DNA from: an uncultured Spirochaetales bacterium
Lineage (GTDB): Bacteria > Spirochaetota > Spirochaetia > Sphaerochaetales > Sphaerochaetaceae
Direction of reading: 5' to 3'
Length of the DNA stretch: 11,391 nt
NCBI GenBank assembly: GCA_947306375.1
Contig: CAMZGJ010000024.1
Coordinates: 1-11,391 of the forward strand
The translations under genes were made by a program, and so were the position numbers. Shown here one piece after another: positions 5,833 to 11,010 of this stretch; within the stretch, counting starts at the first letter, position 1, and the number at the start of each line of letters is the position of its first letter. The notes beneath the pieces were generated by a model. That model saw nothing but the letters and a program-made list of their open reading frames with translations, searched no databases and had not been told where the DNA came from.

Positions 5833-7038
5833 ATGGAAAGAATGATTGGAACAGCCTCCTACGGAGTCCGATGCCCTGTAATCAGGGAGGGTGACAATCT
5901 TGCTCAGATTGTTACCCGCAGCGTTCTGGATGCCGCCTCCTACGGCAACCTGACCATCCGTGACAGAGATGTAATTGCAATCACGGAGTCCGTTGTGGCC
6001 CGCTCTCAGGGCAACTACGCCACTGTAGATGACATAGCCGCAGACGTGCGCGCCAAAACCGGCGGCGGAAGTGTGGGCATTATCTTCCCCATTCTCTCCC
6101 GCAACCGTTTTGCCATCTGCCTGCGCGGCATGGCAAAGGGCGTGGACAAGGTTGTACTCATGCTCAGCTATCCCTCGGATGAGGTTGGAAACTCCCTCAT
6201 AGACATGGAAAAGGACGGAGACAAGTTCTATGAGAGCGGCGTGAATCCCTACACTGACGTGCTCACCCTTGAGCAGTTCCGCGCCCTCTTCGGCTACAGC
6301 AAGCACCGCTTCACCGGCGTTGACTACATTGAATACTACTCCCAGCTCATCAGGGAAAGCGGCGCCGAGTGCCAGGTCATCTTCTCCAACAGAGCCCGGG
6401 ACATTCTTGCCTACACGGACAAGGTCATTACCTGTGACATTCACACCAGAGAGCGCACCAAGGCCGTCCTCAAGAAAGCCGGCGCCAAGGTGGTTCTGGG
6501 TATGGACAATATACTCACAGCCCCCGTCAACGGCAGCGGCTGCAATGAGAAGTACGGCCTTCTGGGCTCCAACAAGGCCCGTGAAGATGTGGTCAAGCTC
6601 TTCCCACGTGACTGTCAGGGCCTTGTCCTGGACATCCAAAAACTCATGCTGGAGAAAACAGGCAAGCACGTTGAGGTCATGGTCTACGGAGACGGCGCCT
6701 TCAAAGACCCCGTGGGCAAAATCTGGGAACTTGCAGACCCCGTGGTCTCCCCGGCCTACACAGACGGTCTGAGGGGCACTCCCAATGAGCTTAAGCTCAA
6801 GTACCTTGCAGATAACCAGTACAAGGACCTGAGCGGCCAGGCTCTCAAAGACGCCATTCAGACCAGCATCCGGGCCAAGGAAAGCAACCTTGTGGGCAAC
6901 ATGGCCAGCGAGGGTACAACCCCGCGCCAGCTTACAGACCTGCTGGGCTCTCTGTCAGACCTCACCAGCGGCTCCGGAGACAAAGGCACCCCTGTCATCC
7001 TGATTCAGGGCTACTTTGACAACTACACAGACAACTGA
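5833..7038 (+). CDS. CofE-like (F420-0:L-glutamate ligase family) protein of unknown substrate
   Basis: This 401-residue protein begins with the CofE-family core: CPVIREGDNLAQIV, then IRDRDVIAITESVVARSQGNY (about 13-58 of the frame), where archaeal CofE adds gamma-glutamate to F420-0 with GTP. The rest (GMDNILTAPVNGSG, VMVYGDGAFKDPVGKIWELADP) belongs to a longer, about 400-residue anaerobe type rather than the about 250-residue archaeal enzyme. No F420 biosynthesis gene is near and spirochaetes are not known to make F420, so it probably ligates an amino acid to a different acceptor; I do not assign one. I prefer the ATG at 5833 because GGGAG (5821-5825) lies 7 nt upstream. An ATG at 5827 overlaps the hpt stop as ATGA and would add two residues. 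It is the last gene before the terminator. Confidence 0.8.
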   Translation: MERMIGTASYGVRCPVIREGDNLAQIVTRSVLDAASYGNLTIRDRDVIAITESVVARSQGNYATVDDIAADVRAKTGGGSVGIIFPILSRNRFAICLRGMAKGVDKVVLMLSYPSDEVGNSLIDMEKDGDKFYESGVNPYTDVLTLEQFRALFGYSKHRFTGVDYIEYYSQLIRESGAECQVIFSNRARDILAYTDKVITCDIHTRERTKAVLKKAGAKVVLGMDNILTAPVNGSGCNEKYGLLGSNKAREDVVKLFPRDCQGLVLDIQKLMLEKTGKHVEVMVYGDGAFKDPVGKIWELADPVVSPAYTDGLRGTPNELKLKYLADNQYKDLSGQALKDAIQTSIRAKESNLVGNMASEGTTPRQLTDLLGSLSDLTSGSGDKGTPVILIQGYFDNYTDN

Positions 7039-7049
7039 CCGGCCTCCAT

Positions 7050-7075
7050 GGCGCACCTCACCGTGCGCCTTTTTT
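7050..7075 (+). terminator. Rho-independent terminator of the hpt operon
   Basis: A perfect 7-bp stem GGCGCAC (7050-7056) / GTGCGCC (7063-7069) with a 6-nt loop is followed directly by six T residues (7070-7075). It starts 11 nt after the cofE-like stop codon. Confidence 0.93.
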
Positions 7076-7094
7076 ATACACCTTGCCCTGATCA

Positions 7095-7147
7095 ATGGTA
7101 GCAAACAGCCATAAACTGCTAGCTTTGCTACCATTTTTGGTGTCAAT
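7095..7147 (+). repeat. Left terminal inverted repeat with internal hairpin
   Basis: The outer ATGGTAGCAAA (7095-7105) pairs perfectly with TTTGCTACCAT (7124-7134) across an 18-nt loop. The inner part, 7124-7147, starting TTTGCTACCAT and ending GGTGTCAAT, is the exact reverse complement of 8357-8380 at the right end. Confidence 0.9.
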
Positions 7148-7165
7148 TAATTCCAAACAGTCCCA

Positions 7166-7176
7166 TTTGCTACCAT
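7166..7176 (+). repeat. Extra sub-terminal copy of the end motif
   Basis: A third left-end copy of the 11-mer TTTGCTACCAT, in the same orientation as 7124-7134, lies 19 nt inside the repeat. No matching extra copy is seen at the right end, so the ends are asymmetric. It may be an additional protein-binding site. Confidence 0.7.
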
Positions 7177-7190
7177 ACAACAGGAAAAGT

Positions 7191-7385
7191 TCATGTGCAA
7201 AATATGCTGCACGATCACCTACCCGGGACGATTGTGCAATTCCTGTGCAACAACCTGTGTGTTTGCCAGCCGGAAGGGTGTGCCGGAGAGCCATGTTGCT
7301 CTCAAGGCCGACCGCCCTGCAGGTAAAGCAAACACACATGTTTTGCATCAGGCAAATGCACATGAGTACCCGGTCCTCAGCGGAC
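7191..7385 (+). ncRNA. Candidate structured RNA in the 5' part of the mobile element
   Basis: This gene-free stretch between the left repeat and the nuclease gene contains nested complementary arms. P1 is TCATGTGCA (7191-7199) / TGCACATGA (7357-7365). P2 is TGCACGATC (7208-7216) / GATTGTGCA (7230-7238), with one G-U pair that favours the + strand. P3 is TGTGTGTTTGC (7256-7266) / GCAAACACACA (7328-7338). P3a lies inside P3: GAGAGC (7286-7291) / GCTCTC (7298-7303), extended by GCC/GGC. P4 is TTTGC (7342-7346) / GCAAA (7352-7356). A last small hairpin is GTCC/GGAC (7373-7385). P2, P3 and P4 would branch from a junction closed by P1. Three TGTGCAA copies (7194, 7233, 7244) allow alternative pairings. 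It matches no RNA family I recognise. It may be a separate RNA or the leader of the nuclease mRNA; no convincing promoter was found. Confidence 0.5.
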
Positions 7386-7452
7386 AACTTAAAGCATTTT
7401 TTTTGAAAAAAGGTGGGGAGGAAAACGAGGGTTTGCTCCCATAACTATATAT

Positions 7453-7473
7453 GTAGGGGTTTTCCTACGGAGG
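7453..7473 (+). promoter_or_regulatory. Small hairpin abutting the nuclease ribosome-binding site
   Basis: GTAGG (7453-7457) and CCTAC (7464-7468) form a 5-bp stem with a 6-nt loop that ends directly against the strong Shine-Dalgarno GGAGG (7469-7473), which lies 11 nt before the ATG at 7485. The stem could influence ribosome access. This is only suggestive. Confidence 0.35.
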
Positions 7474-7484
7474 TTGCGGACATT

Positions 7485-8306
7485 ATGAATAAACAACAAA
7501 TCTTACAAAGTATTAAAAATAAAGTTGCAGAGCTTCAAGACCTGAAACAGATTCTAGAAAGCAGTATCTCAAATCGAGCAGAGGGTGCTTTGACATGGCA
7601 AATGAAAAGAGGAGTTAACAGGTATTATCAGAGAATAGACGGTGCAAACAGGACTCTGATATACCTTGGTATGAAGGACAGTGAAAAGAGGACTATTCTG
7701 GCTGAGAAATACAGAAACAAAAAGTACATCTCTTCCATTGAGAAGGAAATCTCACAGCTGAATAAAAGCCTCAGGCATCTGGACGAATCGAACCCGGGAG
7801 CGGATATTGAAAAGGTCTGGGAAAGCCTCCCGAAACAAATAAGAATTCTGACAGTCCCCGTCCCATCTACAGATGAAGAATATGCCCTCAATTGGCAGAA
7901 AAAAACTTGTCGTAGAAGAAAAACAGTTGAAGACTCACCGTACAAAACTATGAAAGGTGAATTTGTGCGTTCCAAAAGTGAGTGCATTATTGCTGACAGA
8001 CTATATATCAACGGAATCCCATACCATTATGAGATTAACCATACACTGGTTGATCCTTATGGCTCGGACTATATTGTTCAGCCGGATTTTACGGTTTTAA
8101 ACAAGCGGACCAGGCAGGAGTACATATGGGAACACCTAGGAAGACTGGGAGATGATGACTACTGTGAGGACAATCTGCCAAAGATTAACAACTATGTGAG
8201 AAGCGGATATATTCCCGGCATAAACCTGATTCTTAGTTTTGAATCCTCACGTAGCCCTCTGAATGCCCTCTATGTTAATACCATGATTGAAAAATACCTG
8301 CTTTGA
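7485..8306 (+). CDS. PD-(D/E)XK-like nuclease, sole gene of the mobile element
   Basis: This 273-residue protein has a charged, probably coiled-coil N-terminal half (residues 1-30 and about 65-105, including KKYISSIEKEISQLNKSL) and a C-terminal nuclease-like domain. The latter shows FVRSKSECIIADRL (Glu166), an IPYHYE strand, VQPDFTVLN (Asp201), YIWEHLG (Glu216-His217) and a helix DYCEDNLPKINNYVRSGY. The Glu, Asp, Glu order and spacing fit a restriction-endonuclease fold, although the usual Lys after the second acid is replaced (E-H-L). I recall this WEH-containing family as common hypothetical proteins in gut Clostridia, with no assigned function. I choose the ATG at 7485 because GGAGG precedes it; an earlier ATG at 7413 has no such site. 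It is clearly A+T-richer than its neighbours. It may cut DNA for transposition, or act as a restriction-like effector. Confidence 0.72.
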   Translation: MNKQQILQSIKNKVAELQDLKQILESSISNRAEGALTWQMKRGVNRYYQRIDGANRTLIYLGMKDSEKRTILAEKYRNKKYISSIEKEISQLNKSLRHLDESNPGADIEKVWESLPKQIRILTVPVPSTDEEYALNWQKKTCRRRKTVEDSPYKTMKGEFVRSKSECIIADRLYINGIPYHYEINHTLVDPYGSDYIVQPDFTVLNKRTRQEYIWEHLGRLGDDDYCEDNLPKINNYVRSGYIPGINLILSFESSRSPLNALYVNTMIEKYLL

Positions 8307-8315
8307 GCCTTTGAA

Positions 8316-8350
8316 TAAACAATTTGTGTGGTAACAAATGAGTCTGTTTA
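8316..8350 (+). repeat. Bulged hairpin downstream of the nuclease gene
   Basis: TAAACA-ATTTGT (8316-8327) pairs with ACAAAT (8334-8339) and, after a 5-nt bulge, with TGTTTA (8345-8350): 12 base pairs in all with a 6-nt loop. It starts 9 nt after the stop codon. There is no following T-run, so it is not a standard terminator. It could stabilise the mRNA 3' end or be part of the right end of the element. Confidence 0.5.
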
Positions 8351-8356
8351 GGAAAG

Positions 8357-8409
8357 ATTGACACCAAAAATGGTAGCAAAAATGCTTAAACATCGGGTTT
8401 TACTACCAT
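8357..8409 (-). repeat. Right terminal inverted repeat with internal hairpin
   Basis: The inner 24 bases (8357-8380) are the exact reverse complement of 7124-7147. Its own arms, 8370-8381 and 8398-8409, form a 12-position stem with one mismatch across a 16-nt loop; the outer arm reads TTTACTACCAT, one base different from the left-end motif. The total length of 53 nt equals the left repeat, although the loop sequence differs. Confidence 0.88.
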
Positions 8410-8418
8410 GCATGGCAT

Positions 8419-8449
8419 AAAAAAAGCCGTGATTCCGGGGAATCACGGC
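8419..8449 (-). terminator. Rho-independent terminator of rubrerythrin
   Basis: On the minus strand an 11-bp stem, GCCGTGATTCC (8439-8449 read in reverse) with its partner (8426-8436), is followed by seven T residues (8419-8425 on the complement). The hairpin lies 21 nt past the rubrerythrin stop and only 10-40 nt outside the right end of the mobile element. Confidence 0.92.
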
Positions 8450-8470
8450 GGGTGTGCTCACAAATGAGGC

Positions 8471-9007
8471 TTAATAGTTCTCTGCGTTGAGCTCGAAATA
8501 GGCCTGTGGGTGTGCGCAGACGGGGCAGACCTCGGGGGCCTTGGTGCCTACCACAATGTGGCCGCAGTTTCTGCACTTCCAGACTTTGACTTCGGACTTC
8601 TCAAAGACCTTGGCTGTCTCTACGTTCTCAAGGAGAGCTCTGTAGCGCTCCTCATGGTGCTTCTCAATTGCAGCAACAGCGCGGAACTTGAAAGCAAGAG
8701 CCTTGAAGCCCTCTTCTTCCGCTGTTTTGGCAAAGCCTTCATACATGTCGGTCCACTCATAGTTCTCACCATCGGCGGCAGCCTTGAGGTTTTCGGCTGT
8801 GGTGCCGATTCCTTCAAGCTCCTTGAACCACATTTTGGCGTGTTCCTTTTCGTTGTCTGCTGTTTCAAGGAAAAGGGCTGCAATCTGCTCCAGGCCTTCC
8901 TTCTTTGCCTTTGATGCAAAGTATGTATACTTGTTTCTGGCCTGTGATTCGCCTGCAAATGCGGCCTGCAGATTCTTTTCCGTCTGTGTTCCTGAATACT
9001 TGTTCAT
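8471..9007 (-). CDS. rbr: Rubrerythrin
   Basis: This 178-residue protein is a canonical rubrerythrin, the diiron peroxidase that reduces hydrogen peroxide in the cytoplasm of anaerobes. The N-terminal four-helix ferritin-like domain carries diiron ligands Glu20 ([11 protein letters not shown]), Glu53 and His56 (DNEKEHAK), and the second E-x-x-H at Glu115-His118 ([10 protein letters not shown]). The C-terminal rubredoxin domain has Cys145-x-x-Cys148 and Cys161-x-x-Cys164 for its single iron. The start at 9007 has AGGAGGA 5 nt upstream. The gene is monocistronic, with its own promoter and a strong terminator. It supports an anaerobic lifestyle with exposure to oxygen stress. Identification is certain; the electron donor is not encoded here. 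Confidence 0.98.
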   Translation of the reverse strand: MNKYSGTQTEKNLQAAFAGESQARNKYTYFASKAKKEGLEQIAALFLETADNEKEHAKMWFKELEGIGTTAENLKAAADGENYEWTDMYEGFAKTAEEEGFKALAFKFRAVAAIEKHHEERYRALLENVETAKVFEKSEVKVWKCRNCGHIVVGTKAPEVCPVCAHPQAYFELNAENY

Positions 9008-9032
9008 AAAATCCTCCTATGGGTCGGGTTTC

Positions 9033-9061
9033 ATTATACCCCCATTCTCCCTGTAGGGCAA
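9033..9061 (-). promoter_or_regulatory. Rubrerythrin promoter
   Basis: On the minus strand a perfect -10 TATAAT (9033-9038) lies 17 nt from a -35-like TTGCCC (9056-9061). The start site would be near 9026, giving a leader of roughly 18 nt with the AGGAGG ribosome-binding site. No PerR-like palindrome was recognised. Confidence 0.7.
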
Positions 9062-9079
9062 TTGTGTTACCATGGCTCC

Positions 9080-9631
9080 ATGAACAGAAAATCCGTTGTA
9101 AGTGTTATTCTTGTTGCCATGTTCACAGCCCTGATGGCCGCCGGGTCCTTCATAAGGGTGCCGCTGCCTCCCGTGCCGGTGACGCTGCACACTCTGTTTA
9201 TCATGCTATGCGGCATTCTGCTGCCGCTTTCCCTTAGTCTGCCGTCCATTCTGCTGTACCTGTTTCTGGGTCTGATAGGCCTGCCGGTCTTTACCGGAGG
9301 CGGTGGCTTTGCAGCCCTTGCCGGACCCACCGGAGGCTACATTGCGGGCTATATTCCCGCCGTGATTGTGCTGGGGCTCTTCAGGCCCGCGTGCAGGAAG
9401 TGCAACTGCGTTTTCCTTTTTGCTTCAGCCTGCCTGCTCTCCCAGATCTGCATCTACGTGCCCGGTCTGCTCTGGCTGAGGCACAGCCTCTCTCTTTCCG
9501 CGCAGGCCGCCCTGGCTGCAGGGCTTGTTCCGTTTATAATAGGAGACCTTGTAAAGACTGCGGTTGCAGCCGTTGCGGGAAAGACTCTTTTACCGAGGAT
9601 GGACGGGTTTTTCAGTGAAGATGCTGAGTAA
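9080..9631 (+). CDS. bioY: BioY, biotin-binding S component of an ECF transporter
   Basis: This 183-residue membrane protein has about six hydrophobic segments and the BioY hallmarks: VPLPPVPVTLHTLF (27-40), the long glycine-rich GLPVFTGGGGF, the signature GPTGGYIAGY, and a late YVPGLLWL plus LVPFIIGDLVKTAVA. It captures biotin at the membrane and needs an EcfT/EcfA module to import it. The genes for that module lie convergently 12 nt away. I take the ATG at 9080 (MNRKSVV); a TTG at 9062 would add six residues with no membrane or family features. There is no clear Shine-Dalgarno sequence, and the ATG is only 18 nt beyond the divergent rubrerythrin -35 box. Biotin is inferred from the family; no biosynthesis gene is visible here. 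Confidence 0.93.
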   Translation: MNRKSVVSVILVAMFTALMAAGSFIRVPLPPVPVTLHTLFIMLCGILLPLSLSLPSILLYLFLGLIGLPVFTGGGGFAALAGPTGGYIAGYIPAVIVLGLFRPACRKCNCVFLFASACLLSQICIYVPGLLWLRHSLSLSAQAALAAGLVPFIIGDLVKTAVAAVAGKTLLPRMDGFFSEDAE

Positions 9632-9643
9632 GCGCTGAAGATG

Positions 9644-10264
9644 TTACTGAAGGTGCTGCGGGCAGCGGGAAATAAGGGCGTCCGCGTAGGTCTGAACCTT
9701 TTCAAAAAGATTTGACAGAACTCCGGTTACAAGCCCTGTAAGAGATTTGACAGGGTGTTTGAGTATGCGCTCGCCACGTGCCCTGCGCGCCTCAAGCGTC
9801 AGGGTTATGCAGTCTGCAACCATGGGGATCATTGAAAGGGCAAGACCGGTGACAAGGCCCGCCCTGCCGTTGCCCAGGGCGCGGGCAAGCTCGGTGGGCC
9901 CGGTGCAGTCTGTAAAGACCATAGAGGCAAGGACAATGTCCAGATATGCGCAGGCCCTCACAAGGGCGTAGGAGGCCGCACCGGATTCAGAGACGGAAGC
10001 TCTTGAAAAGTATGCGCCTATTCCCGTGGCCAGCACCAGAATAAGGAAGAACAGGCCTCCGTGAAGCAGGTTTTCAAAGGGGATGCGTCTTGCAATCCAC
10101 ACCGCAACAATCAGAGCCAGAGCACAGTAAACCGGAAGGCCCATCTCCCGGCCGGAAGCAATGGAGACCGCACTGCAGTAGGCAACCATAAGAAGAAGTT
10201 TTATCAGGGCGTTGGTTCTGTTCAGAGGGCCGCCGGTGTCTCTGTAGCGGAAGAGAGTTCTCAT
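9644..10264 (-). CDS. EcfT/BioN, transmembrane coupling component of an ECF transporter
   Basis: This 206-residue protein has four to five hydrophobic segments in its first 130 residues, then a cytoplasmic helical region with the coupling motif EARRARGER (Ala162-Arg163-Gly164). A second, weaker coupling site is ISRC (198-201), where the family usually has S-R-G. These helices fit grooves in the ATPases. Its length matches dedicated BioN proteins (about 200) better than the shared EcfT proteins (about 260), supporting a biotin-specific transporter with the adjacent BioY. The start ATG overlaps the EcfA stop as ATGA (10261-10264). Role assignment is firm; exclusive use by BioY is inferred from proximity. 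Confidence 0.9.
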   Translation of the reverse strand: MRTLFRYRDTGGPLNRTNALIKLLLMVAYCSAVSIASGREMGLPVYCALALIVAVWIARRIPFENLLHGGLFFLILVLATGIGAYFSRASVSESGAASYALVRACAYLDIVLASMVFTDCTGPTELARALGNGRAGLVTGLALSMIPMVADCITLTLEARRARGERILKHPVKSLTGLVTGVLSNLFEKVQTYADALISRCPQHLQ

Positions 10265-11010
10265 CCGGCAGACTCCCGGACCCAGGTCATTTTCTCAAGC
10301 GGCATGTCTGCAACATGTACCCCGTGTGAGCGCAGGGCATCAAGGCTGTAAGCGGCCTTTCCGCAGAACACGCTGCGCCCCTTATCCATGACAAGAACGT
10401 TGTCCGCAAGGGCCAGGAACTTGTCGGTCTCATGGGAGACAATCACAACGCAGATGCCCTGCTCTTTGAGTTTTATTATGGCAGAGAGCACCTTTTGCAC
10501 GGAGTCAAAATCAAGGTTGGCAAAGGGCTCGTCCATCAGGATGATGGAGGGGCGCATGGCAAGCACGCCGGCAATTGCCAGGATGCGCTTTTCCCCGCCT
10601 GAGAGCACCTGGGGCCGCGTTTTCCTGTAAGCCTCCATGCCCAGCAGGGCCAGTGTGCCCTCGGTTGCCTCCCTAATCTGCCCGCGGCTCCAGCCCAGGT
10701 TGGCGGGCCCGAACTCTATGTCCTTCTCAACGCTCTCCCCCACCGTCTGCACGTCCGCGTCCTGAAACACAAGGCCCACCGCGGCAAGCCTGGCACCCGC
10801 CTTCCGGGACAGGTCCGCGTTGTCTATAACTATGGTGCCGGAAGAGGCCTTGGCCAGGCCCTTGATAACCCTGAGAAGGCTTGTCTTTCCGCTGCCGTTG
10901 GGGCCGCACACAGCATTTATCCCGTCTGTGAAAACAGCGTCAAGGCCGCTCAGAATTACCTTTCCGCCCAGGGAGAGATTAAGGTTTTCTATGCGGATTC
11001 TATCTGACAA
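10261..11010 (-). CDS. EcfA/BioM, ATPase of an ECF (biotin) transporter
   Basis: This 249-residue ABC ATPase has Walker A GPNGSGKTS (36-44), Q-loop Gln83 in LVFQDADVQ, the FGP segment typical of EcfA proteins (100-102), signature LSGGEKR (136-142), Walker B IILMDEP (156-162), D-loop Asp167 and H-loop His193 (SHE). It hydrolyses ATP to drive the EcfT-BioY complex. The only supportable start is a TTG at 11010, with GGGAG 9 nt upstream; no in-frame ATG or GTG precedes it before a stop. The gene therefore begins inside the end of the upstream activase gene, overlapping it by 11 nt. A single EcfA (no EcfA' partner) suggests a homodimer, as in BioMNY systems. Confidence 0.93.
   Translation of the reverse strand: MSDRIRIENLNLSLGGKVILSGLDAVFTDGINAVCGPNGSGKTSLLRVIKGLAKASSGTIVIDNADLSRKAGARLAAVGLVFQDADVQTVGESVEKDIEFGPANLGWSRGQIREATEGTLALLGMEAYRKTRPQVLSGGEKRILAIAGVLAMRPSIILMDEPFANLDFDSVQKVLSAIIKLKEQGICVVIVSHETDKFLALADNVLVMDKGRSVFCGKAAYSLDALRSHGVHVADMPLEKMTWVRESAG

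Larger units (their letters stand above)
7095..8409 (+). mobile_element. Putative novel single-gene mobile element with hairpin-bearing terminal inverted repeats
   Basis: A 1315-bp segment is bounded by two 53-nt sequences in inverted orientation (7095-7147 and 8357-8409). Their inner 24 bases match perfectly, the outer 11 match at 10 of 11 positions, and the middle differs while its length is kept. Inside are a structured non-coding stretch (7191-7385), one A+T-rich nuclease gene (7485-8306) and a 3' hairpin (8316-8350). It lies exactly between two terminators that end the flanking operons, and no neighbouring gene is broken. I see no DDE, HUH, serine or tyrosine recombinase, so the PD-(D/E)XK-like protein is the only mobility candidate. 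No target-site duplication is evident. Boundaries are defined by repeat ends only. It could instead be a non-autonomous or domesticated cassette. Confidence 0.62.

Noticed and set aside
5806..6669. Long minus-strand open frame of 287 codons
   Set aside because: It lies opposite the hpt end and the cofE-like gene, has no ribosome-binding site and no family motif; it is an antisense shadow.
7366..7411. Terminator formed by GTCC/GGAC and the eight-T run at 7397-7404
   Set aside because: The stem has only 4 bp and is 11 nt away from the T-run; the T-run is followed by six A residues and looks like simple sequence.
7191..7484. Group I or group II intron, or a known riboswitch
   Set aside because: I found no group I P/Q/R/S core, no GUGYG start or domain V hairpin, and no conserved core of the TPP, cobalamin, SAM or c-di-GMP classes.
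7095..7484. Small proteins in the open frames of 7095-7444
   Set aside because: Both overlapping + frames and the - frame here read as unstructured, cysteine- and basic-rich sequence, lack ribosome-binding sites and overlap the inverted repeats and paired arms; more likely non-coding.
7124..8380. CRISPR-like or simple dispersed repeats
   Set aside because: Copies are few, in opposite orientations, and organised as ends of one segment; there are no regularly spaced direct repeats with spacers.
7090..8415. Target-site duplication flanking the mobile element
   Set aside because: The bases outside the ends (…GATCA and GCATGG…) are not direct repeats. ATGG occurs near both ends but only by counting bases that belong to the inverted repeat on one side.
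9040..9082. BirA-type biotin operator or a leaderless promoter for bioY
   Set aside because: ATTGTGTTACC only loosely resembles a half site with no partner half. TACCAT 6 nt before the ATG lacks a convincing -35 box.
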